DNA of 33,653 bases, taken from Lachnospiraceae bacterium. Its GTDB lineage: Bacteria; Bacillota; Clostridia; Lachnospirales; Lachnospiraceae. Of the stretch, positions 1 to 8,361 are shown piece after piece. The stretch spans positions 1 to 33,653 of the forward strand of contig JAILHW010000123.1 of the NCBI GenBank assembly GCA_024695605.1, written 5' to 3'. Positions within the stretch are counted from its first letter, which is position 1. Each line of letters opens with the position of its first letter. Under the pieces are notes generated by a model. That model ran no database searches. It saw only the letters and a list, made by a program, of their open reading frames with translations, and had not been told where the DNA came from. Both the position numbers and the translations under genes were made by a program.

Positions 1-1
1 A

Positions 2-913
2 TGCGGCTTTCTGTCAGCCAATGCGCTGCAGAATCTGCAAAATATCAGGACGGTGCTGGATGCCTGTGGTGAGGATGTTTTGGATCTGACCAATGCGGTG
101 GGCTATGAGGTGATCTTTGATAAGGCACTTGTGATGCCCTATACCTCCGCTTATAATATCTCCAATAACCGGATGCAGAAGGAAGCTGTTATGCGCCTGG
201 AGGAGAAAAAGCCTGCATGCATTCTGATCGCGCCGGGCATCACCTTTGATGAGGCGCCGCTGTCCCTTCGCTGCATCTTTCTCTATCAAAAGATCCTGCA
301 GATGGGATATCGGCCGTTCCGATACGAGAACGTGATCTATATGCTGCGGGCAGATCTGGAAAATCCCGTGCCAGGATCACAGGACGGACAGGAGGCCTTT
401 GCACAGGCCATGCACAAAACGGATCTTGGCTATTTGCCGGCGATCTGGGGAAGCAGTATGGCTGAGCCGGGGATCGCAGATGTGCTTTCCCGTCAGGACA
501 TTTCCTGCCGGATAGAGCAGGCGGATACAGGCGTCAGGATCCTGTTTGACAGTCCGATCAGCCACGAGGCCTTTGATATGCTGCGCCTGAATCTGGAGAA
601 CAAGGGAGCCGGAGAAGCGGTTTTGGAGCAGGCAGTGGAGGATGGAGCTTCGGCAGAGGAAGAAACAGAGCTGACCATGACGATCCTGACAGAAAAGGAC
701 GGCGAACCGGCAGCAGGAGAGGGATCGGAGGATCCCGAAACGGAGGAAAACGAGGGCGTAAGATGGAAGTGGAAGCTTTCGGAGCAGATGCTTTTGCCAC
801 TGTCCGCCAGTCCCCGGTTTTCAAATGAGAGCAGGATCCGCGGCTTTGAGATCAAGGGCGATTTTGCGCTTGGATCCGCGGAGTTTTACAGACTGGAAAT
901 GAATATACAGTAA
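2..913 (+). CDS. C-terminal part of an unrecognised protein (5' end outside window)
   Basis: The reading frame is open from base 2, so the gene starts upstream of the window; the GTG at 53 is an internal codon, not a convincing start. About 303 residues are visible. The first ~120 form a mixed alpha/beta soluble segment (DLTNAVGYEVIFDK, RFENVIYML-like strands) that resembles the extracytoplasmic tail of some membrane glycosyltransferase-like proteins, but no catalytic motif is visible. Residues ~215-255 of the visible part form a very acidic linker rich in Glu, and a short hydrophilic C-terminal domain ends in EFYRLEMNIQ. There are no membrane segments in the visible part. The stop lies only 11 bases before the ABC exporter start, so the genes are probably co-transcribed. 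Function is unknown. Confidence 0.6.
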   Translation, partial: CGFLSANALQNLQNIRTVLDACGEDVLDLTNAVGYEVIFDKALVMPYTSAYNISNNRMQKEAVMRLEEKKPACILIAPGITFDEAPLSLRCIFLYQKILQMGYRPFRYENVIYMLRADLENPVPGSQDGQEAFAQAMHKTDLGYLPAIWGSSMAEPGIADVLSRQDISCRIEQADTGVRILFDSPISHEAFDMLRLNLENKGAGEAVLEQAVEDGASAEEETELTMTILTEKDGEPAAGEGSEDPETEENEGVRWKWKLSEQMLLPLSASPRFSNESRIRGFEIKGDFALGSAEFYRLEMNIQ

Positions 914-924
914 AGGAAAATACT

Positions 925-2661
925 ATGATCCGTATTATTTTGAGTAAACTGGGAGTGTATAAGAAGGCATCGATCCTGACACCGCTTTCGATGATCCTGG
1001 AGGTTGCCATGGAAATGGTGATCCCGCTGATGATGGCCTCCATCATAGACAAAGGCGTTAATATGGGCGATATTTCCCATATCTACAAGATGGGAGCACT
1101 GATGGTGGTGGCAGCGGGCATCGGTCTTCTGGGCGGCCTTTTGGGCGGCAGGTACGGAGCAGAGGCCAGTGCGGGCCTTGCGAGGAACCTGCGCAAGAGC
1201 ATGTATGAAAAGATTCAGACCTTTTCCTTTTCCAACATCGACAAGTTCTCCACCCCCGGACTGATCACCCGTATGACAACGGATGTGACCAATATCCAGA
1301 ATGCCTACCAGATGATCCTTCGGATGTGCGTTCGGGCACTGATCTCTTTGATCGTGGCCATGTGCATGTCGGTTTACATAAGTCCGAGAATCTCCCTGAT
1401 CTTTTTCGGGGCGGTGCTCTTTTTGGCCACAGTCTTTTCCTTTATGATCCGTTTGGCACACAAATACTTTACGGCGGTCTTTTCCAAGTACGACGATCTG
1501 AATGAGAGCGTGCAGGAAAACATCTCCGCCATTCGTGTGGTCAAGGCCTTTGTACGTGAGGATTATGAGCGGGAACGATTCGCAAAGGCCAATCAGAACA
1601 TCTACAATATGCTGGTAAAGGCAGAGAATGTAGTGGTTTCCAATATGCCCATCATGATGATGACGATCTATACCTGCATCCTTCTGATCTCCTGGAACGG
1701 GGCACATATGATCGTGGCAGGGGATCTGACAACGGGAGGACTGATGAGTCTGTTTTCCTATTGCATGAACATACTCTTTTCCCTGATGATGCTTTCGGTC
1801 AGCTTTGTGATGATCACCATGTCCAGTGCTTCCGCAAAGCGTATTTCCGAGGTGCTGCTCGAGGAAACGGACCTGAAGAACCCGAAGGATCCCGTGATGC
1901 AGGTGGCAGACGGCAGCATCGTATTTGACAAGGTCGCTTTCCGGTATCAAAAGAGCAGCGAAAAACCGGTGCTGGAGAATATCAGTCTTTCCATCCGATC
2001 GGGCGAGACCATCGGCATCATTGGTGCAACCGGATCCTCCAAAACCTCTCTGACGAACCTGATCAGCAGGATCTATGATGTGAGCGAGGGCTCCGTTAAG
2101 GTAGGCGGTGTGGATGTCAGAGCGTATGATCTGGAGGTGCTTCGAAACGCCGTGGCGGTGGTGCTGCAAAAGAATGTACTCTTTTCCGGAACGATCCTGG
2201 ATAACCTGCGGTGGGGAAAGGAGGATGCAACCCTTGAGGAGTGTCAGAGGGTCTGCAGACTTGCCCAGGCAGATGAGTTTATCGAAGCCTTCCCGAAGGG
2301 CTATGAGACCTATATTGAGCAGGGAGGCAGCAATGTATCCGGCGGACAGAAACAGCGCCTTTGCATCGCCAGAGCACTTCTGAAGGAGCCGAAGGTGCTG
2401 ATCCTGGATGATTCCACCTCGGCGGTGGATACCGCAACGGATGCAAGGATCCGCAAGGCCTTCCGGGAGAGCCTTCCCGATACCACCAAGCTGATCATCG
2501 CGCAGAGGATCTCCTCCGTACAGGATGCGGACCGGATCCTGGTTTTGGAAAACGGCCAGATCAGCGGCTTTGACAGCCATGAAAACCTGTTACAGAGCAA
2601 TGAGATTTACCGCGATATCTACCAGTCCCAGACAGGGAATGGGGGGGACTTTGATGAGTGA
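925..2661 (+). CDS. ABC exporter half-transporter, subunit 1 (non-catalytic Walker B partner)
   Basis: This 578-residue protein has the usual exporter layout: a six-helix membrane domain (about residues 10-300) followed by one nucleotide-binding domain. Walker A is GATGSSKT (367-374, Ser in place of the usual Gly before Lys). The ABC signature VSGGQ (471-475) is canonical. Walker B is LILDDS, with Asp496 where the catalytic Glu normally sits, and the H-loop histidine is Gln527 (IIAQR). These changes are typical of the degenerate half of heterodimeric exporters such as TM287/288, BmrCD and LmrCD. The start is supported by AAAGGAA upstream. The partner gene follows after about 100 bases. Such pairs export lipids, peptides or drugs; the substrate here cannot be told from sequence. 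Confidence 0.93.
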   Translation: MIRIILSKLGVYKKASILTPLSMILEVAMEMVIPLMMASIIDKGVNMGDISHIYKMGALMVVAAGIGLLGGLLGGRYGAEASAGLARNLRKSMYEKIQTFSFSNIDKFSTPGLITRMTTDVTNIQNAYQMILRMCVRALISLIVAMCMSVYISPRISLIFFGAVLFLATVFSFMIRLAHKYFTAVFSKYDDLNESVQENISAIRVVKAFVREDYERERFAKANQNIYNMLVKAENVVVSNMPIMMMTIYTCILLISWNGAHMIVAGDLTTGGLMSLFSYCMNILFSLMMLSVSFVMITMSSASAKRISEVLLEETDLKNPKDPVMQVADGSIVFDKVAFRYQKSSEKPVLENISLSIRSGETIGIIGATGSSKTSLTNLISRIYDVSEGSVKVGGVDVRAYDLEVLRNAVAVVLQKNVLFSGTILDNLRWGKEDATLEECQRVCRLAQADEFIEAFPKGYETYIEQGGSNVSGGQKQRLCIARALLKEPKVLILDDSTSAVDTATDARIRKAFRESLPDTTKLIIAQRISSVQDADRILVLENGQISGFDSHENLLQSNEIYRDIYQSQTGNGGDFDE

Positions 2662-2733
2662 GGGTCGTAATGCAACGTGCACAGCAAGCTCGCTTGCATG
2701 GGCACGATTGCATTAACGACCCGTAACTCGTCA
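2652..2733. repeat. Long imperfect palindrome between the two ABC genes
   Basis: The arms 2662-2680 and 2702-2722 pair almost fully (GGGTCGT...GTGC against GCAC...ACGACCC, two single-base bulges). Pairing resumes outside with TGATGAGT (2652-2659) against ACTCGTCA (2726-2733), allowing one G-T pair. The centre holds a second inverted repeat, GCAAG-CTCG-CTTGC (2684-2697). The structure overlaps the last codons and stop of the upstream gene. It lacks an immediate T-run, so it looks more like an intra-operon RNA hairpin or a small mobile palindromic repeat than a full terminator. Confidence 0.75.
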
Positions 2734-2763
2734 AATTAAAATTATTTTTTTAGGAGAAATACT

Positions 2764-4701
2764 ATGGCAGAACAGAGAAGTGCCCCGAAGGTGATAAAAG
2801 GACCCGGGGGAAGAAGAAATATGCCGCCGGGCATGAAGCCGTCGGTGAAAAATCCCGGAAAGGTGATGAAGCGGCTGTTTTCCTATGTGGCAAAGGACTA
2901 TGGCGTGGTCTTTGTGATCGTGCTGGCCTGTATCGTGATCAGCGTACTTGCCAATGCCCAGGGAACCATGTTTATGCAGACCCTGATCGATCAGTATATC
3001 ACACCCATGATCGGGCAGAGCAATCCTGATTTTATGCCGCTTTTGAAGGCAATGTCCCGGGTGGTGATCTTTTACATCATCGGTGTAACTGCGGCCTTTA
3101 CCCAGAACAGGATCATGGTCAAGGTCACCCAGGGAACCATGAAGAACCTGCGAAAAGAGCTGTTTGATCATATGGAGACCCTTCCGATCAAGTACTTTGA
3201 CACCCATGCGCACGGCGATATTATGTCGATCTACACCAACGATATCGATACGCTCAGGCAGGTGATCTCCCAAAGTATCCCGCAGCTGTTCAACAGTGCT
3301 ATCACCATCGTAACGGTTCTGGTATGTATGCTCCGGCTTTCGGTAGCCTTGACGGTGGTCACGCTTTTGATGGTGGTGCTGATGCTCTTTGTCACCAAGA
3401 CCGTGGCCGGCAGATCCGGCAGTCATTTCATGCAGCAGCAAAAGGACATCGGTGCGGTAAACGGCTACATCGAGGAGATGCTGACAGGACAGAAGGTGGT
3501 CAAGGTCTTCTGTCATGAGGAAAAGGCCATTGAGGACTTTAACCGGTTAAACGACCAGCTCTTTGACAGCGCAAACCAGGCCAACAAATACGCCAATATG
3601 CTCGGCCCCATCAATGCACAGCTGGGAAATATGAGCTATGTGGTCTGTGTTCTGGTAGGAGCCGTACTGGCCCTGTCCGGACGCTTTGATCTGACGCTGG
3701 GAACGCTGGCAAGCTTTCTGACCTTTAACAAGAGCTTTAACATGCCCATCAACCAGATCAGTATGCAGCTCAATTCCATTGTAATGGCGCTGGCAGGTGC
3801 GGACCGCGTATTCAGACTACTGGATGAAAAGCCGGAGGAGGATGAGGGATATGTAATGCTGGTTACGGCAGAGGAAAAGGACGGAAAGCTGGTGGAATCC
3901 GAAAAGAAGCACACCGGTCTCTGGGCATGGAAGCATGTTCACCAGGCTGACGGCAGCGTGGACTATAAGCCGCTGATGGGCGATCTGGTGATGGAAAATG
4001 TGGATTTCGGATATACTGAAGATAAGACGGTCCTGTATGATATCAACCTGTATGCCAAGCCGGGACAGAAGATCGCCTTTGTTGGCTCCACGGGAGCCGG
4101 GAAGACCACCATTACGAATCTGATCAACCGGTTTTATGATATTCAGGATGGAAAGATCCGCTATGACGGCATCAACATCGGGAAGATCAAAAAACAGGAT
4201 CTTCGCAGGTCTTTGGGAATGGTGCTGCAGGATACGCATCTGTTTACGGCAACGGTACGGGAGAATATCCGCTACGGAAATCTTTCGGCAACGGATGAAG
4301 AGGTGGAGGCAGCGGCCAGACTGGCCAATGCCGATGTGTTTATCAGACAGCTGCCGCAGGGGTATGATACGCTGCTTACCGGCGACGGAGCAAACCTGTC
4401 CCAGGGGCAGAGGCAGCTTCTGTCTATTGCCAGAGCGGCCATAGCGGATCCGCCGGCGCTGATCCTGGATGAAGCGACCTCCTCCATCGATACCAGAACC
4501 GAGCGGCTGGTGCAGGACGGTATGGACAAGCTGATGAAGGGCAGGACCACCTTTGTGATCGCCCACAGGCTCTCCACCGTCAGAAACAGTGACTGCATCG
4601 TGGTACTGGAAAAGGGCCGGATCATCGAGAAGGGAACGCATGAGGAACTGCTGGAACAAAAAGGAAGATACTATCAGTTATATACAGGAAAAGCGGGCTG
4701 A
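2764..4701 (+). CDS. ABC exporter half-transporter, subunit 2 (catalytic Walker B partner)
   Basis: This 645-residue protein has a basic Gly/Pro-rich N-terminal extension (1-32), six membrane helices (about 45-340), an inserted segment of ~50 residues between membrane and ATPase domains (355-405, rich in Glu and Lys), and a nucleotide-binding domain. Walker A is GSTGAGKT (441-448). Walker B is LILDE with catalytic Glu570, and the H-loop is His601. The signature is degenerate (LSQGQ, 545-549). Together with the canonical signature and missing Glu of subunit 1, this gives one consensus and one degenerate ATP site, as in known heterodimeric exporters. AGGAGA lies 7 bases before the ATG. The stop codon lies in the loop of the terminator hairpin. 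Confidence 0.93.
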   Translation: MAEQRSAPKVIKGPGGRRNMPPGMKPSVKNPGKVMKRLFSYVAKDYGVVFVIVLACIVISVLANAQGTMFMQTLIDQYITPMIGQSNPDFMPLLKAMSRVVIFYIIGVTAAFTQNRIMVKVTQGTMKNLRKELFDHMETLPIKYFDTHAHGDIMSIYTNDIDTLRQVISQSIPQLFNSAITIVTVLVCMLRLSVALTVVTLLMVVLMLFVTKTVAGRSGSHFMQQQKDIGAVNGYIEEMLTGQKVVKVFCHEEKAIEDFNRLNDQLFDSANQANKYANMLGPINAQLGNMSYVVCVLVGAVLALSGRFDLTLGTLASFLTFNKSFNMPINQISMQLNSIVMALAGADRVFRLLDEKPEEDEGYVMLVTAEEKDGKLVESEKKHTGLWAWKHVHQADGSVDYKPLMGDLVMENVDFGYTEDKTVLYDINLYAKPGQKIAFVGSTGAGKTTITNLINRFYDIQDGKIRYDGINIGKIKKQDLRRSLGMVLQDTHLFTATVRENIRYGNLSATDEEVEAAARLANADVFIRQLPQGYDTLLTGDGANLSQGQRQLLSIARAAIADPPALILDEATSSIDTRTERLVQDGMDKLMKGRTTFVIAHRLSTVRNSDCIVVLEKGRIIEKGTHEELLEQKGRYYQLYTGKAG

Positions 4702-4718
4702 TGCCCGCTTTTCTTTTT
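4689..4718. terminator. Rho-independent terminator between the convergent ABC and PBP genes
   Basis: A perfect 10-bp stem (AAAAGCGGGC / GCCCGCTTTT) with loop TGAT is followed by CTTTTTT on the plus strand. The loop contains the TGA stop of the ABC gene. The A-rich left arm lets it work in both directions, so it may also serve the convergent penicillin-binding protein gene. Confidence 0.85.
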
Positions 4719-4751
4719 TGTTTGTATGCGTTTGGTTTATGATTTCTCACA

Positions 4752-7448
4752 TCATTGGTTGTCGATCTGCTGCTGTGCTGCCTGAGCTGCTGCCTGCTGC
4801 TCCTGCATCGCCCGGATCGCCTCCTGTTGTGCCTGAGCCGCTGCCTCGGCTGCTGCCTGCTGCGCTGCTATGGCTGCCGCCTGCGCCTGCTGAGCCTGCA
4901 GGGCCTGAGCCTGTGCAATGGCCTGCATATTGGCCGGATCGGATAAGTATTCCGCCGTATGCGGACAATATCTCGTATGAACGCTTCCGTCGTCACCCGG
5001 TGTCTGCAGGATCACGCCCTCTGTCTGGTAAGGACAGGTGGAGCAGGCTGCAAGTCCGGTAGCCGAACATACCATGCCGGCAAAGTGTACGTTACAGGTC
5101 TCTGTGGGGACGGTGCCCTTGGCAAAGTACTCCGTTGTGGTAGAGCCGCTGCAGATCCCGGAGATCGGCAGCTTTCCGGATTTGGAGCATACCGTGGCGG
5201 TCACGATATCGCTGGGAACGTCAAAGCCCTTGGGCTCTTTTCCTTCGTTGAGCTTTTCCATTACGGCACGCCACATGGTCTTGGAAAGGTTCTTTTCAGC
5301 CGTATCCGTCATCTTGATGTTATTATCATATCCGGTCCAGCAGGTTGCACAGTAGTAAGGGGTGTAGCCTGCAAACCAGACATCCTTGTAATCAGAGGTG
5401 GTTCCGGTCTTTCCGGCAATGGCGATCTCGTCGCTGAACTTCACGCTGGTAGCCGTTCCCTTGGTCACGACATCCGTCATGGCATCGGTTAACAGAAAGG
5501 CGGTAGAATCCTTCAGTACCTGCCTCGAGGGCGGTACGGTGCGGTCGATGAGTACGTTGCCGTCATGATCGAGGATCTTGGTAAAGAGGGTGGGTTCGTA
5601 GTATTTTCCGCCGTTGGCGATGCAGGCATATGCCGCATTCAGCTCGATGTTTTTGACACCGTCCGTGATACCGCCAAGAGCGAGTGCCTGGTTGATATCG
5701 GAAAGGATCATGGTACCGTTGGCGGTATTGACTTCCTTACGTTCTACCAGAGTCGTAAAGCCGAGCTTTTTCAGATAATCAAAGCCAAGCTGCGGCGTGA
5801 TCTGTGTCAGCGTTTTAACGGCCACGATGTTCAGGGACTGCTCAATACCGTAGCGAAGAGAGCAGATGCCCTTGTAGCTTTCTCCGTACCAGTTTCTGAC
5901 CGGTGTGCCGTTGGCATATTCATACGGCGCATCATCCTGTACCGAAGCCAGGGTCAGTCCTGCGGCATCCAGCGCCGGGGCATAGGTGGAAACCACCTTG
6001 AAGGTGGAACCGGGTTGGCGCTTGGTATTGGTGGCACGGTTTAAGGTACGGCTTGCAGACTTGGTACCGCGTCCGCCGACCATGGCGAGCACGTAGCCTG
6101 TATGCTGGTCCTCCACTGTAATGGAAACCTGCGGCTGCGGGGTCATCAGCACCTTCTCCGCATAGACGCTGTCACCGGGCTTTAGGATCTCCTGCTTGTA
6201 GGCCTCCAGATCCTCATAAGCGCCGTCCTGGGAGGAGTAGAGCAGGTTGTAGGAGGGCTTCTGGTTGATCATAAACTGCTTGAAGGCTTCGGTAGAATAG
6301 TTGACATACTCATCCGATGAGGTCTTTACCGTCAGCTGATAATCCAAAAGCCACTGCGTGTTGGCCGGATAGTTGCTCTCGTCATTGTAAATCGAATCGC
6401 AGATCGCCTGGATATCGGGATCCTGGGTGGTAAAGATCTGCAGACCGCTGGAATAAACCAGATTGTAAGCCTGGGTTTCGTTGTAGCCCTTTTCATCCAT
6501 CAGTGCCTTGGTGACCTGTTCGATCAGCGCATCCACAAAATAGGAATTGATGGATTCGGAATCCTTGGCTTCGTTTACGATCTTGATGCGGGAATATACA
6601 TCATCCGCCATGGCAATGTCATATTCGCCCTGCTGGATATACCCCTGTTCCTTCATATAGGACAGCACCGTGGCCCGCTTCTCCGCATTTTTATCGGGAT
6701 GGGAGATGGGGTTATACTTCGAAGGATTCTGGGTGATACCCGCGATCACCGCGCATTCGGAAAGGGTGAGCTGGTTGACGGGCTTGTTAAAGTAGCGCAT
6801 CGAAGCAGTCTGTACACCCAGGGTGTTCTGTCCGAGGTTGATGGAGTTCATATACAGCTCCAGGATGTCTTCCTTGCTCATGCGCTTTTCCAGCTCCAGA
6901 GCCAGGTACTGTTCCTGGATCTTTCGGCGGATCCTGACCAGATCGCCCTTTTCCTCCGTCCAGCCCTCAAAGACGTTGTTCTTTAACAGCTGCTGGGTGA
7001 TGGTACTTCCGCCCTGTCCGAGCTTGCGGGATTTTACGGCCTGCATACCGGCACGCATGATCGCCTTGATATCGATACCATTATGCTCATAGAAACGTTC
7101 ATCCTCTATGGCAACGAAGGCGTCCTTTAAGTTCTGCGGGATCTGGTCTTTGCCGACATAGCTTCGGTTGGAGTTGGTTCCCACCAGCTTGGTCGTCTGC
7201 CTTCCCTTCGCATCATATACCACCGTAGCGTAGCCCGTGGGGGTTACATCAAGACTGGAGATATCCGGTGCCGAAGCCAGGATCCCCTTAAAGGCTCCGA
7301 TGCCGACACAGACACCCACGATGCCTACCGAGATCAAAAGCACCAGGATCGCCTCCTCCAAAGCCAGAAGAAACATCTTGGAGAATTTCGCCGACTTGGA
7401 ATTTAAGCGTCTTTGTTTTTTTCTGATACTGCGTCTTCCGTAATTCAT
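4752..7448 (-). CDS. Class A penicillin-binding protein (PBP1A family)
   Basis: A bifunctional peptidoglycan synthase of 898 residues. A basic cytoplasmic N-terminus (1-25) precedes one membrane anchor (about 26-52). The GT51 glycosyltransferase domain has EDERFYEHNG (catalytic Glu115), GGSTITQQ (147-154), RRKIQEQ (174-180) and LYMNSINLGQ. The transpeptidase domain has STFK (Ser481, Lys484), SLN (538-540) and KTGTT (680-684). After the catalytic domains comes a Cys-rich stretch (about residues 699-830, eleven Cys) and then a Gln/Ala-only tail (about 842-898). GGAGG lies 7 bases upstream of the ATG, behind an extended -10 promoter. Family membership is secure; pbpA-type naming would be a guess. 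Confidence 0.95.
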   Translation of the reverse strand: MNYGRRSIRKKQRRLNSKSAKFSKMFLLALEEAILVLLISVGIVGVCVGIGAFKGILASAPDISSLDVTPTGYATVVYDAKGRQTTKLVGTNSNRSYVGKDQIPQNLKDAFVAIEDERFYEHNGIDIKAIMRAGMQAVKSRKLGQGGSTITQQLLKNNVFEGWTEEKGDLVRIRRKIQEQYLALELEKRMSKEDILELYMNSINLGQNTLGVQTASMRYFNKPVNQLTLSECAVIAGITQNPSKYNPISHPDKNAEKRATVLSYMKEQGYIQQGEYDIAMADDVYSRIKIVNEAKDSESINSYFVDALIEQVTKALMDEKGYNETQAYNLVYSSGLQIFTTQDPDIQAICDSIYNDESNYPANTQWLLDYQLTVKTSSDEYVNYSTEAFKQFMINQKPSYNLLYSSQDGAYEDLEAYKQEILKPGDSVYAEKVLMTPQPQVSITVEDQHTGYVLAMVGGRGTKSASRTLNRATNTKRQPGSTFKVVSTYAPALDAAGLTLASVQDDAPYEYANGTPVRNWYGESYKGICSLRYGIEQSLNIVAVKTLTQITPQLGFDYLKKLGFTTLVERKEVNTANGTMILSDINQALALGGITDGVKNIELNAAYACIANGGKYYEPTLFTKILDHDGNVLIDRTVPPSRQVLKDSTAFLLTDAMTDVVTKGTATSVKFSDEIAIAGKTGTTSDYKDVWFAGYTPYYCATCWTGYDNNIKMTDTAEKNLSKTMWRAVMEKLNEGKEPKGFDVPSDIVTATVCSKSGKLPISGICSGSTTTEYFAKGTVPTETCNVHFAGMVCSATGLAACSTCPYQTEGVILQTPGDDGSVHTRYCPHTAEYLSDPANMQAIAQAQALQAQQAQAAAIAAQQAAAEAAAQAQQEAIRAMQEQQAAAQAAQQQIDNQ

Positions 7449-7505
7449 GAAGCTGCCTCCGAATTTGTAACTGATTCCTGCTATGGGATGCCCATAGATA
7501 TTTGT

Positions 7506-7534
7506 ATTATAGCAGAAAACAGCATTAAATTAAA
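7506..7534 (-). promoter_or_regulatory. Probable promoter of the class A PBP gene
   Basis: On the minus strand a perfect TATAAT (7506-7511) is preceded by TGC, an extended -10. A weak -35 (TTTAAT, 7529-7534) lies 17 bp upstream. The predicted start leaves a leader of about 50 bases before the ATG at 7448. Confidence 0.6.
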
Positions 7535-7632
7535 GAAGAAAATATTGGGCTACCTGCAGCGGCCCCGGTGTGCTATACTCATAATAGTGCAGCCATCAAT
7601 GCCCTTGCGGCAAACAGGAAGAGCAGGAATGA

Positions 7633-8274
7633 ATGAGAACCATCAGTGAAGAAGTACAAGACGAGATCATAGTGAAAAAATCCCGTTTTCTGGCTACCGT
7701 CAGACCCGTCAGGGACAAAGAGGAAGCGGAGCAGTTTATCGCCCGGATGAAGAAAACCTACTGGGATGCCAGACACAACTGTAGTGCCTACATCCTGCCT
7801 GCAGAGCAGGGAAGCGGGGTATATGTGCATTCCTCCGACGACGGGGAGCCGTCCTCCACGGCCGGAAAGCCTATGCTTGCAGTGCTGGAGGGGGCCGGGC
7901 TGATCGGGGTCTGTGCGGTTGTCACGCGGTACTTCGGCGGCGTGCTGCTTGGGACGGGAGGTTTGGTAAGAGCTTATCAGGACGCAGTGAGCGCAGCACT
8001 TTCCCGGGCAAAGCTCCTGGAGCAGGTGCAGGCCCAGGAAGTTACGGCTGAGGTGGACTACACTCTGGTCGGCAAGCTGCAGAATTTTCTGTCAGCCAAT
8101 CCCGATGTACTGGGAAGTGAGCCGGAATACGGGGAAAAGGCAGTGTTTCATCTGTACTTTGAGCTGTCCCGGGCCGACGGGTTGAAAAAAGAGCTGATCG
8201 AGCTGACGAACGGAAAGATCCGGCTGGAAACGGGCAATGTGCAGCTTCGGCTGCTGCCGGTAAGCAATGGCTGA
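7633..8274 (+). CDS. yigZ: YigZ / IMPACT family protein (UPF0029)
   Basis: A 213-residue protein of the usual size for the family. The conserved N-terminal IMPACT domain is recognisable from KKSRFLATVRPV, the YWDARHNCSAY segment, SDDGEPSSTAGKP and RYFGGVLLGTGGLVRAY. The C-terminal ~80 residues form the smaller alpha/beta domain (DUF1949-like) seen in bacterial YigZ. Eukaryotic IMPACT regulates Gcn2; the biochemical role of bacterial members is not settled. The chosen ATG has AGCAGGA six bases upstream; an overlapping ATG at 7629 is in another frame. A TATACT at 7574-7579 could be its -10 box, but I see no good -35. It is divergent from the PBP gene. Confidence 0.92.
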   Translation: MRTISEEVQDEIIVKKSRFLATVRPVRDKEEAEQFIARMKKTYWDARHNCSAYILPAEQGSGVYVHSSDDGEPSSTAGKPMLAVLEGAGLIGVCAVVTRYFGGVLLGTGGLVRAYQDAVSAALSRAKLLEQVQAQEVTAEVDYTLVGKLQNFLSANPDVLGSEPEYGEKAVFHLYFELSRADGLKKELIELTNGKIRLETGNVQLRLLPVSNG

Positions 8275-8361
8275 CAAAGGATCGAAAGGCTGCTGCAGGG
8301 CTCAAAGCTGCAGATGGAAGTGGAACTACAAAGCATCAGGGATGGAAAAGAGGAAGAAGCT

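Noticed and set aside
886-2580. 564-codon open frame on the minus strand across the first ABC gene
   Set aside because: It is antisense to a protein with complete ABC exporter motifs, has no recognisable domain and no ribosome site; it is a codon-bias shadow.
4755-4946. CAG/CTG-rich stretch considered as a tandem repeat or CRISPR-like array
   Set aside because: It is simply the DNA coding for the Gln/Ala tail of the PBP; there are no regular repeats with unique spacers.
8314-8361. Earlier ATG for the EAL protein
   Set aside because: It lacks a ribosome site, while the ATG at 8362 has GAGGAAG at proper distance and gives a typical basic N-terminus before the first membrane helix.
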